From the NCBI RefSeq assembly GCF_022539665.2, contig NC_081339.1, positions 3,404,517 through 3,468,516 on the forward strand: a stretch of DNA of 64,000 bases. Direction: 5' to 3'. The stretch's first letter is position 1. The number at the start of each line of letters is the position of its first letter. This DNA is from Daphnia carinata (taxonomy: Eukaryota > Arthropoda > Branchiopoda > Diplostraca > Daphniidae). Shown here one piece after another: positions 11,551 to 22,168 of the stretch. The notes beneath the pieces were generated by a model. That model worked only from the letters and a program-made list of their open reading frames with translations, ran no database searches and was not told the origin of the DNA. The position numbers and the translations under genes were made by a program.

Positions 11551-11731
11551 GAAGACGGGATATAAACGAAGCGAAGACGGGACGACGGGCGAAGCGAAGA
11601 CGGGACGACGGGCGAAGCGAAGACGGGACGACGGGCGAAGCGAAGACGGGACGACGGGCGAAGCGAAGACGGAACGACGGGCGAAGCGAAGACGGGATGA
11701 CGGGCGAGGTGACGACGGGCGTGGCGAAGAC
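11551..11731. repeat. 23-bp tandem minisatellite, about 7-8 copies
   Basis: A 23-base unit built of gaagacgggacgacgggc plus gaagc is repeated head to tail. The central copies are identical or differ at one base, and both ends are degenerate (tataaac in the first, a gaggtgacgac variant near the last). Because 23 is not a multiple of three, the Arg/Pro/Ser-rich frame on the minus strand is a shadow of the repeat and not a protein gene. Confidence 0.85.
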
Positions 11732-13940
11732 GAAGAAGGCTTTGTTCTAAATCGTAAAAGTAAAGAAAAAGAACTAGTTAGTGGGAAATATAAGATAGTT
11801 GTTGTAATCAAACGTTGAAAGCAATTTGACTTACTTCTGCTGTCCGATGGCTAGAAAGACTGTAGGGCCAGCAAATAGGCAGCAGACGGCTAAGAGTTGG
11901 CAATTCTATGGTTGAATGTTCAATTTAAATAAAAAAGCAAACTATATGAGGCATAAGAAAAATTCAAAATACCAGTAGAAATTGTGTTGAGGTACATGTA
12001 TGTGTCCGTTGGTAGGCTAAGTAGAGATTACAACTGCCAAAATGACTGTCATTACAGTTGACACTGCAACGAAGATGAATATGGTGCACCACTCAGATCA
12101 CGATTGACAGGAGACCATGAGTGGTTAAAGAGTAGAAGAACCATATTATGGTATTCCTACCCATAGGATTTGCATCTTTGGTGACATTCCTCAACGGGAA
12201 GTATTGTTTACAAATGAAGTTTCATGAGCTAAACCTTAAAAGCAAAATCCGTCAATGAGATTCTGATAACAAAACATTAGTCTAATACCTCTCAATGAGC
12301 ACTGGTATAGTTTGATGAATGCAACATAGTAGGTTGCTAATAGTTTTTTGGTTTGACAGCTGGCATAGGTGATTACAAGATATGTACCATAAGCACCATG
12401 CATTCTGTGTGGCTTCACTTCCAAAACACACTCAGGGATGAAAACGAACAGAAGCACCATTAGATTTTCTTGAGTTTTCCATTGGAATATGACATATTTA
12501 ACAGAAACTTTCGAACACAGCTTCCACCGCTCCCATATAGTCAGCAAGTAAATAGTGGCACAGCAGCGTCATCTTGTTTTCCAATTAACAACTGAAAAAT
12601 TCATCAAAATTGAAAATCTTGCTTTTTTGAGACGGGAACTGCACTGATGTGAGCTCTTTAAACATACTTTTAGAGCGTGAATCCCAAACCCCCCCACCCA
12701 CCCCCTAATGGCTACTACCATTTCAATTTTATTTTAACAAATACAGCGACCAAAACCACGAACGGCATTTTAAAAATATAGCGATTTAACATGTTTTTTG
12801 AGCCCGATTTTTTCACTGTCTTTTATTTATTTATCCAAAAACCTAGATATTTCTAGGAAAATACATGATTTGAGCTCACAGTTCAACAAGGATGCTGATT
12901 GCGCTTCACACACATCTAGAAATTTCGCAAGTTGAAGTATCTCTGGATTATTAGCTAGTCAACATCTGTATGATAATACACTTTTCTTATTTTGAACAGC
13001 TGCAATGGTATTTCGGTTATAAGCTCCACGGCAAAATTTCTCCATTGAGACAAGGACGCGAATTGCGCGTTATCTTTGCCTATTTTCAATTAAATGGATA
13101 CGCCGTCATTTTTCTGCTCGGAAGAGCTCACTTTGGCCTGGAATATTGTTTTGAATGGTGTAATTAGTATACATTGCACACATTAGATTGAATCAATTAC
13201 TTCTTGGCATACGTTCTTTAATTGTGTGAGGCTGTCAAATCGTCGACAGGCGGTATCTAAAGGAGGAAATCAGCTAAGAGCTTGCGGACTCATCAACATA
13301 TGCAAAACTATTAAAAAATTATAAAGATAGCCTGAAACCAAATTGTAAAGAAAATTTAATTTTAGTTTCCAGCACTTCGGTACAGGTATCATCGTCAACG
13401 TGGGCGAAGGTGATTTTTCCATGTTCATTGTATCAGGTCACCAACTTCTACTAGATGAGTCAAGAGGAAATGAGGTTACACGAACAGAAAATTAACCATA
13501 CAATTCAACTGATAGATAAGAATACCATGATACGTGGAAGTGAAATACACCACATCACAACTGTTAAAACTGTCAGAACATTCACCACCCATGCAAAACA
13601 TTTTCTGATTCATTGATGTTCATGACCTAGCCTATACCAAGAAAACCAAACACAATTAGTGCAGAACATTTTGCTGATGAGAGTTAACATATACCTGACA
13701 AATTTACTGCAGACCAGCAATTCCTGATGGACTCCCACACAACATTCCAGATAAACAAAACAGTAGTAATTCCTAAACAAACATCTTGCAATAGTGATAA
13801 ATATAATGCAGTAACTGGTAAATATAACATCTCACATGAACAACAAATGTGAACGAAACCATTCGAAAATGAAATAAACAATTTCAAAAATGAATTGCAC
13901 AAAAAGGATTTTAACTAAAAAACTACCAGAGAACGAAGTT
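11732..13940. other. Unassigned region with scattered hydrophobic open stretches on the minus strand
   Basis: No gene could be assembled. Several minus-strand stretches read as membrane-like segments near splice consensus, for example LAVCCLFAGPTVFLAIGQQK followed by gtaag (about 11842-11900), WCTIFIFVAVSTVMTVILAV (about 12040-12105) and the open frame 12236-12547. They could be exons of an old multipass membrane protein, but the order, frame and family could not be settled. A C-rich tract lies near 12688-12706. Confidence 0.25.
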
Positions 13941-13949
13941 TTTCCTTAC

Positions 13950-14570
13950 CATAATTTTTTTGGTACTGAGCCTCCATCAATTTTCTATCCCAATTCTTTA
14001 TAAATACGAGTCTGCCTTTAGAAAAATAAAACAAGAATCAGTATAAATTTCTTGTCAATTGAATTACGTAAAACTGTGGAATCCTAGAGACATAATATTT
14101 TGCAAACTCTTCGAATCCTTTGAAAGCAGAAAACTTTCTGCTAAAAGATCCATGTAAGCCAAATACAGGTCAACTAGTACTTCCTTTTCGACTGGCATTG
14201 GCAGTGATAAATAACAAGTAGGATCAAATGCAACTGAGACCCCATCGGACCCCAGACACACCAAAGCCAATTTCCATACCCAACTAAAGAGATCTACTAC
14301 TACAGAATCTTTCTGTATTCTACTTATGATAAAATACACAACATTCATGTGCAGCTTCCTGAAAAATAAAATGAGTTGGAACACAAATGAACCTTGCTAA
14401 TAAAAAAAATTAGCTATTTCACCTATATTTTGTCAGTGTCCATCGATGCAAGACTTCTTCAATATCGGATTCAGATGTTCGTCTAAGCCCCCCAGAACAA
14501 CGTAGAGTAGTTCTCGCGAAGCAGGATGCTGGTATGGGAAACTGCGGAACAAAGCTACCGACTTGCAACT
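13950..14570 (-). other. Unassigned exon-like blocks, minus strand
   Basis: Three minus-strand blocks look like coding exons with short introns: about 14445-14570 (contains SESDIEEVLHRWTLTKYR), about 14064-14360 (contains LHMNVVYFIISRI and FDPTCYLSLPMP) and about 13960-14020 (RLVFIKNWDRKLMEAQYQ). They lie just downstream of the POLD1-like pseudogene on the same strand. I do not recognise the protein. They may be a real gene, or part of the duplicated and decaying material next door. Confidence 0.3.
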
Positions 14571-14639
14571 TACCCAATTAAAAATCGTTATGATGCACAA
14601 GTTAAAAACCTAGCTTTTACAAAGCAAGTAAATGGTATA

Positions 14640-16200
14640 CCTTAAATACACTCGAAGGTAATGCATGGTCACCTTGGCAAGGTATTCGCCAGACCACATC
14701 GTTCGTACAAGATGGCTGGAAGAAATCTGTTTAATTGGAACAGTAATTTTAACAAACATCGCCGAGTTAGGCAGAAATTAGACTTACTTGCATACAGCAC
14801 TATCGTCTGGAAGGACGGTTTTGCATCCAACAAACGTGGATTTGCATGTGGTAAAGCTAGCCAATCCACCAATTTTTGAAGTAACTGAAGGCGTCCGGGT
14901 ATGGTAACCATCTACAATTCGGAATACAAACGGTTCAATTATGTCAAGCAAATAAATGCGATGAGTCCGTGTTTACGTAGCAACAATCATTCCGCTTTAG
15001 ATCCAAGTATGGGTTCAAAAATCCAAACAAAGGGTTTTGAAAGCTGATTTACCAAATAGTATTGGGCATCAATAGGTACGCTGTGTTCCAGGACAAAAAT
15101 CGGGTCTTCCGCCTACAGAAGACGTATGAAAACTTAATAGTTCATGAAAACTTTGAAATCCAAAGACGAACCTTGAGGTTCGTTTTTAGCAGCTGCGATA
15201 ATGATATACGGAACTCGATCCCCTAATTTTGGCGTTGTACCAGCATCTCGCTTACGCATCTTGTGAGCTAGTTCCACATGTGCTTGTTTACTGGCGTAGT
15301 CTTTATCTGTTTTAGTCAGCTCCTTTTCTTATAAAAGACAAACGGATAAAATCACAGTATTCCAAAACATATTTACGCTCTACCTTGGTAATCACCAGAA
15401 GTGAGATATCGACTTTGTTGCACAGCAAGTCGGAAATTGTTTGTTTGGCGTATTCTAAGGCTCCATCCGGGTCTCTAAGAGAAAATATCAAACCCTCAAA
15501 CTTCGAATACTAAAATTGATGACTTTTTGTTTACCGCTCCACCAAAATTTTCTGCAGACAGCTATTGATAAGATTGGCAACGAGTTGGCAATTATCACGA
15601 CGAACGGTTTCTATATCTTTACAATCCATTTTGTCAAACTTTTCAGGTTTGGTCCAATACAATCCTGCATACCTGTGAAGACAGAAACAGTCAGTACAAC
15701 TGGTATCTCATCTAACAAGTCTTTATAAATCAGAACCGCAATTACCTCTTTTTGTTGATCAATAAATAGGTGTAATAGACTTTTCCCAATTCCAAATTAA
15801 TGGGTTTGACAAATTTTGCCGACACAAATGCGGCAGCTTCTCGGCCTAATTCCATGGCTTCGGCCACCGTGGGTACACCGGGTACACCGAATTTCACCAT
15901 TACGGTATCTGTGTTACCATAGGTTACCTGACGTGATATTAAATTAAAAGAAAATCCATTAATCAGTACATCTGCAAATAATTATTCATAATCCAGGGAT
16001 ATTACTTTGGCGTCTTGGGCATAGCCATTCTCGACGCAAAATTTAGACTCCACATCCTCTCTTGTTTTCTCAATCATAGTTCTGCCAAAATCCGTCACAC
16101 TTTGCCAAATTTCCAGATATGGCGATTTTTCCGACTTGTGCGACAGTGAAACCGTAAACATACAAACACGACGGATTCCCTACAGAGAAACAAATAGCAT
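14640..16200 (-). pseudogene. POLD1: DNA polymerase delta catalytic subunit (POLD1) 3'-half pseudogene
   Basis: On the minus strand this matches the C-terminal half of replicative polymerase delta in order: VYGFT-AQVGK (about 16145-16175), [20 protein letters not shown] (about 16060-16120), motif C as [14 protein letters not shown] (about 15885-15925), [23 protein letters not shown] and [20 protein letters not shown] (about 15535-15665), [20 protein letters not shown] (about 15410-15480), [51 protein letters not shown] (about 15060-15115), GGLASFTTCKSTFVGCKTVL (about 14800-14870). It is broken: one extra base shifts the frame between AQVGK and SPYLEI, the first catalytic aspartate of YGDTDS is Asn, the first zinc-finger cysteine is Phe, and the exon after AAAK does not join in frame. 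Introns are kept (for example the junction in VER-DPDG), so it arose by DNA duplication, not retrocopying. Confidence 0.82.
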
Positions 16201-17660
16201 TACATCAGTCAAATCTCATATTCAAAAGCCATCGAGAAAATACTTTCGGAGGCATCGTTGGATGGTTGACAATTTTTTCAATATCGGGACCGAAACCCAT
16301 AAAGCATTCGATCAGCTTCGTCCAAAATTAAAAACCTGGCCGTGGAGAAGTAAAATACTCCAAGGTCGAGAAAATAATCGAGTCGCCCCGCGGTCGCGAC
16401 AAGAGTATTGCACCCAGCTTGAAGATTTGACCGCTGATGGCTCGTTACAGTTCCTTCATATATAATGACAGATTTTAAAACCGCATTGTAGGAGAATTTA
16501 CACTACCCGCGGTGAATTCGAATCGAAAATTCGCGAGTGCAAGCGACAATTACAACTTCTGGCTTTTGAACCATGGCGGGGACGGGCCAGCAACACCTTG
16601 TTCTAACAATATGTTCATAACCGGTACCAAGTACGCCGCCTATATGAAGAAATGTGAAATTTTAGATGACTTAATCAACGAATGTCACGAAGGGTTTGTT
16701 GAGTATCTTAGATGCAATTGGACCTTTTAGCAGTCGCAATCACCGACTTACCCAGTTCATACCGACCCATTCGAATCAAGTTAGTACGAGGGCATAAAGG
16801 TTTCAAAATTACACAGCGTTAATTAATTGGATTACCGTTTTGCCGGAGCCCGTGACAGCACAAGCAATCAAATCTCTTTTGGCAAGAATAACTGCAACTG
16901 AAGCTTTCTGTACAGGTGTTGGTTTGATGTAGCCAGAATTCTTAATGTTTTGAAGTAGTAGTGGGCGCAGGCCGGCTTCTTCAAGTGATGTTATGTATTG
17001 AGGTACATCTTTTCCTGTAACCAAAAGCAAACCCAATAGATATTTTCAAATCATAAAATACTGTTTCGAAAAAATGCCTTACCTGGATTCGATGGAGAAT
17101 GACTTTATCAAAATTGTTAAAGCGTTCCCCACAGACGATCCCACTTAAACAGTTCCTTTTCATCGCATGTCACAGCTTCCGGAATGTATTGTTCACGCGG
17201 CTTTCCGTTTTCCGTCAATTCATGAATAGATTCGTACAGCCTTTTGAGGTGTGGCCAACTTCATGACACTAGGGGTAAGACAATGAACACTGGAACATAA
17301 AATATTTTTTGTGAAGATACAATTGATGTTTACCTTGTAACACTTGCTGCCACCAATGACCCCTCCTTGTGGAAAATCCCTTGCTACATGGCCCGCTTCT
17401 TGGTTGGAAATGAACACTAAACTTTAGTAAAAGAAAACTAGATACAAGTTTCATATTCACCTTATGACACCTACATGCTCGACTCCCACCTCCTCCTTGT
17501 GAGCATTACATGGAAAAATGTCCTTTTCCGAACTGTTTAATAACTATGGATTAGCCAGACTAGAATGTACTAACCCGAATAGTATTTTTATTTTTCTTAC
17601 CTCATGGCAAGTACGACTTCCACCACCTAATCTTTCGAAGACAACAAAATTTGTCCAACT
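16200..17660 (-). pseudogene. Vasa-like DEAD-box helicase 5'-half pseudogene with CCHC zinc knuckles
   Basis: From right to left on the minus strand: four zinc-knuckle exon remnants (about 17595-17640, 17468-17545, 17335-17415, 17240-17270; e.g. EAGHVARDFPQGG, CHEVGHTSKGC), then REQYIPEAVTCDEKELF and GERFNNFDKVIL, then the Q motif and Walker A in KNSGYIKPTPVQKASV and RDLIACAVTGSGKT (16830-16970), motif Ia decayed to VIVACTREF (about 16540), GCNTLVATAGRLDYFLD (motif Ib, Pro lost), FLILDEADRML (motif II, about 16310-16340) and GFGPDIEKIVNHPTMPPK. Frames change several times (around ELFK, at GVAG, after DEADRML) and a stop falls just after IRIHRG. The second helicase domain (motifs IV-VI) is absent; POLD1 sequence follows instead. 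Zinc knuckles plus GFGP point to the Vasa/DDX4 family of germline helicases; this is by recall, not by search. Confidence 0.78.
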
Positions 17661-18970
17661 CAAAATTATTCAAACATTAGTATCAGCTATTAATTATTAT
17701 CTATTAGCGTATCTTGAAAAGCGTTGAAAAATGAGTAAATTAAACGCCAAAAATCGCCAAAGCCACGAGGTCAAGAAGGAAAATCGAGCGAGGAAGGCAG
17801 ACTTCACGCGTTAAGCCAATCTAGTAATATGCCTGAAAAAACAGCTGCCCGATGAGCCACGGTTTAAGGCGCCTCTTGTGGACGCAAAGGTCATTACGAG
17901 AAACTTTATCCGTCACAAATAAAATGTTTTAAAACAAATTTAAAGTAATTATCCAAATCAAGATTTAACTTTAAAAAAAAAAAAAAAGCGTAATACTGGG
18001 GGAAACACACTTAAATTTCTTGCTCCTTCCCTTTAGTTTATTCCAAAATGGAGTATGATGGTTTTTCGTTAACTAAATTAACTAGAAATGTGACCGGTAG
18101 ATGGCAACAGCAGTAAAACAGAAAAAAGGCCAATATTTTTTATTTTTATTTTGGGTAAAACGGATTGCCATATATTCCACCATTCTGATTTTCATTCTAC
18201 AGTCGGTGTTTTTATGTTTAACAATGTTGGTAGCGAACAAAACTTTGTTGTGGCCTTGTGAAAAACCAAGATCGCTTGCTCAGAAAAAAAGACTCTTTAC
18301 CGGACAGGAACACGCCTACTTAACGCACGATGTTCGTGTAAGATTTATTATCGTTTATTTGCCTGATGACATGTTTTCCTTATACATATAGTTATAATCA
18401 TATTGAAAGTGAAGATGTCTTCCCCATACAAACAATGTTTCGAGCTTTCCTTGTGGCAATGAATTGTGGCATCAATAAATAAAATCTACTGTGTGAGCTA
18501 GCTGTGGGCAAAGTTGGACACCCAAAGTGAAAAGATTAATATTTGTTCACTTCCATTTCACAATCCTCTATCTTCTTTCTTTCTTTACAAGAAAATGAAA
18601 TCGCGATGCCATAGAATTGAACGTCTAATACACATGGTTTTACAATTAAATGTGGGTTTGTTCGATGCTCCGGGTATGATGACGTCGTTGACCATTGTGT
18701 CCTGCATCCACCGTTCACCACTTTCTTTGAACAAAAGTTATGAAAGCGTGATATTGCGTAATTTGAAGCTTAGAGGGTCATCGGCCGGGCATACATGTAC
18801 ATTTACTGCACGTACTTCAAACTAGGATAATACGGCGTAACTGTACTGCGTGTAACATGTTACTTTCACTTTTAGATAACGTGCTCGATGCCTCTGACAG
18901 ACTAACCAGTTAGTGTTTAGCTACGATTCAAAACGGTGTGCTAAGCAAATTCGCGTCGTAGACTCGCATC
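17661..18970. other. Intergenic region with a dispersed repeat copy
   Basis: No gene is supportable. It holds a poly-A run near 17972-17985 and a copy of the dispersed element at 18094-18174. The open frames 18101-18391 and 18514-18825 (+) overlap the repeat or lack any domain and are taken as chance. Confidence 0.45.
18094..18174 (+). repeat. Dispersed short element, copy 3
   Basis: It begins with ccggtagatg (18094-18103) and ends with a 26-base block (18149-18174) that matches 8424-8449 at 24 positions. Its 17-base core taaaacggattgccata is identical to 8895-8911. A further isolated ccggtagatg is at 22488-22497. Confidence 0.5.
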
Positions 18971-19376
18971 ATGGATTTCCGTTTACTCGTGAGTTTGATA
19001 ACTTTTCCTTTGCAAAAAAAAATTCCAATGGATCCTGACGTTACGTATTAAATTTTACTTAGTTAACTGCTGTAGTATGTCTGATTTTACTACAGTTAGG
19101 AATAGGGGTCAACGGAGGAGTACGCCAAAGACGAGAAGGTATTTAAATTTCACGGTTTTTCATCAGAAATTGCGCTGAATAGTTCTAATTTTTGTAGAAC
19201 ACGCTTTGATTAAAGTGATTAAATCCCATGCTCATATAAGACCACCACGTCGTTTCATTCCAACAATTTCATACATGGCTCCAGGACCTTATTATACAAT
19301 TCCTTACTACAAAACAGAGCCATACTCTTCTGGTGGAATTTATCAATCATTTATACCTCACGATGCTTACCAATGA
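18971..19376 (+). CDS. Small secreted Tyr/Pro-rich peptide
   Basis: Three exons with GT/AG borders: 18971-18988, 19063-19138 and 19198-19376, encoding 90 residues. Residues 1 to about 24 are a classic signal peptide with a hydrophobic core (LLLTAVVCLILLQLGIG). Just after it comes a basic RQRR site (residues about 27-30) that could be a furin-type processing site. The mature part is rich in Tyr, Pro and His (SYMAPGPYYTIPYYKTEPYS) and ends HDAYQ. It has no cysteines after the signal. It could be a cuticle-associated or adhesive peptide, or a neuropeptide-like precursor; no family was recognised. The start is the only ATG ahead of the signal sequence. Confidence 0.65.
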
Positions 19377-19739
19377 CCCAAATTTTCTTTGGTTTCACTC
19401 TTTCGCCCGTCGTTTATCATTCCGTAATTGTCAACTACAGCAATTTCACTTCATCACCCTTACCTGCAAATTATCTAATCAAAGTTATGTGTAGTAAGAT
19501 ATATAAGTGTATGAAAAGAATATATAATGTTACGTTATCTCAGTGTCTTAACTGAGCGAAAGAAAACGCCATTGGCCATTATCTGGAGCAACTTCGCTAT
19601 TCCTTCTTCTTGTTCATTAAATAATAGCAAAACACTGCAATTCTATGTCGAAAATTATCAGGGAAACCTTATTATTGTTTGAAAGTTACGCCATATTTTG
19701 AAAACTTGCTATAGTGAGGTGCTCAGAGTCCCAGACACT

Positions 19740-22168
19740 TTACTGCATTTTTGACAATTCAAACCGGGTAGTCATTATTTCCTAGAAACAGAAAAGCATG
19801 TCATCTTGAAAGTTTATTATAAGTAATATTTCGATTACCTCTTCGGAATCCAGAAGCGGAAGACCACTAGAAAGAAAAAATACAAAAGAGTTTTATCGGT
19901 AGGAATGTAGCAGTCATGAAAGCAAATTATGACATACGATTCCACCATAGACGAGGGAATGTTTTCCTCAACCCACTTTAAGTCATCTTCCTGCAAACAA
20001 CCAAAAAGTAAAGAGAAGGAAACTACATGATGTTTAATTTATAGAATTTACAATGGAGCCAGATGGGCCATCGCGACTTGTCCTGGGCGATGGAGAATTG
20101 GCTCTACTTGCTCGGTTGACACGCATTTTCATCCCTAAAACATACAGGGATGTAAATAAACAATATTCATGCTAGCTAAACGGGGGACGCTTACCAAGAT
20201 TTTCGTTAACCATTACATCATCCTCTTCAGTTTCATCGCCCGAGTCAAGCAATGGAGTGAAAGCGTAGCGTTGGTTATTATTCGTTGGGCGCCATAGAAT
20301 CATGATCACTAAAAGGAGAAGTGAAAACAGCAGCTTCCAGAAAGCTTCATCCAACCATAGCTCCTTCCAGTCCTATAAATTAGAAAGTTGCTATTTTTTA
20401 AAAGTGGGCAGTCCATGTTTCACCAGAGAGAAAGTTTGGATTATACTTTTAGGCAAGTATCCATCCGATGATAATATATAGACCACAGCATAAAAATCAA
20501 TGAAGAAACCACGGCGAAAATTAAAGTATTGGTAAAGTGGTTATACAGCGACAATTTCACAGTGTTTCTGTATCGTGGTAAGTATTTCCTAGTTGAGTAA
20601 TCATAGATTTCTTTAAACCACATCATCATTATACCTTCGGAGCCTAAGGGTGCGAGTGGTTTGCACAAGCGACAGAAAGATCCAGAAACATATAGCAGCA
20701 TCAAGTAATGCGAGCAGGAAGGAGGCGGCGTATATGTTACGAGACCGATCGTTCTTTGGTTGTACCAATATCAGGTATGTTTCAACTGCCGACAGGACCA
20801 TGTACACAACACCAACACCAACGATCCTTTGTAGCATCGCACCTAGGCGCGGCCTTGAATTATGATTGGCAAAATTTAATTAAGATATCTCTAAACCAAC
20901 AACGAATCATTTCTAATTACTTCACAATTCCAAAGCCCATCGATGCAATCAAGACAAGAATTCTTGCTAGACTTCGTTTAGAACAAGAGAGGAGTTCGGC
21001 AGAATAATGAGCGCCAACAGTCAGTTCTCCTGTCTTGTTCAAGCTTTCGTATTCGGCTAAATATACAGCCTGGTGAATAAAAATCAAGGCCATGAACAGA
21101 GACAAAAACAAAATAGTTGGAAAAAAGTTTGAAATTGGTTACCATTTCCAGCATTCCAAGAAAAAGGACGGCGCCAATCCACATTTGAATCCTCAAAATA
21201 TCCTTTAATCTACATAACGATACAATCAGCCATAGAATCCCCATAATAGTGTACAATCCACACATGGTTCCGTAAAACTAAACGAAAATTTGTTAAAGAA
21301 TTTGGATAAATAATGAATGAGAACATCCCAATAAAAATGTGTACCGGTAGTAACGGCCAATCGATCACCGACAGGTATCCAAAGTCACTCTTCATATCAA
21401 TTAAAATTTGAGCAGTGTACGAATGATTGCCTCCTAACGGCGATTTTGGTTTGATTGTTACGACAAAGAGATAAACTCCTTCTTTGGGAACCACATATTG
21501 TGGTTGTTCTTCAGAAGCTACATGTTTTGTATGCTTCTTATCAATGGACTGTAATACTTGAGGCTAAGATTGGAAACAAATAAAACACATTAAACAATAG
21601 AAGTGGATCACGGTATCACAAACTTTTGTTTCTCATTCTATTTACCATGCTTATAGTAGATCCATCACATGTGGCTATAGATTCTTCTGACGCAATATAG
21701 TCAGCAGCACTATAATTTAACCATTCAGGGATAACATGAGGATTCATGTAGTACCGATGTAACTGACCAGTGTTAGTTTCCTAATAATTTTGAACTTTTC
21801 TTTTAATCTGATAAAAAAATGAAAAAACCACCCTAAGCAAATTACAATATTCTCTAAACCAAGATATTCCTGCCAACATGGTGAGTGCCTCAATTTCCAT
21901 GATATGCTTAAACTAGTGGATTCTGATCTGCAATTTTGAACTTCAAAATGTTGCCTAATTAATAATTAAAATGACATAAAAATCTTCAAACAGAAAACTT
22001 ACCTTTAACAGTGATGTTAGTGCCCGCAAACATACTCTTTGATACACCAACAAAGTGGTTCTCTTGATTGATATCAAATGTCCATTTACCTTTCTCAGGA
22101 AAGGCAGATATTGTACACACACAAAAGGCCAATAAACAGTAAATGGATAGTAATTGTTTGTTTTCCAT
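19740..22168 (-). CDS. TMEM87A: TMEM87-family Golgi/endosomal seven-pass membrane protein
   Basis: About ten short exons on the minus strand, start ATG at 22168 and stop TAA ending at 19740. Order: signal peptide (residues 1 to about 22, LAFCVCTISA), luminal domain with WKLRHSPCWQEYLGLENI, then GYLSVIDWPLLP leading into the seven-helix bundle: GILWLIVSLCRLKDILRIQMW, IGAVLFLGMLEM, RSLARILVLIASMGFGIVKP, RIVGVGVVYMVLSAVETYL, CFWIFLSLVQTTRTLRLRRN, FTNTLIFAVVSSLIFML, DEAFWKLLFSLLLLVIMIL. The cytosolic tail has WRPTNNNQRYAF, DEEEDD-like acidic stretches, WVEENIPSSMV and LLDSEEEIMT. These are hallmarks of TMEM87A/B of the GOST family, linked to Golgi trafficking; vertebrates have two copies and A versus B cannot be told here. 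No breaks were seen. Confidence 0.87.

Noticed and set aside
11551-11731. Tandem repeats as a CRISPR array
   Set aside because: Units are contiguous without unique spacers, and the genome is eukaryotic.
11470-11811. Arg/Pro/Ser-rich open frame on the minus strand
   Set aside because: It is a translation of the 23-bp minisatellite and the MITE end; the unit is not a multiple of three and no splice or start context supports a gene.
16512-16730. Plus-strand frame of 72 codons
   Set aside because: The minus strand of the same bases matches DEAD-box motif Ia sequence, so this frame is a shadow of the Vasa-like pseudogene.
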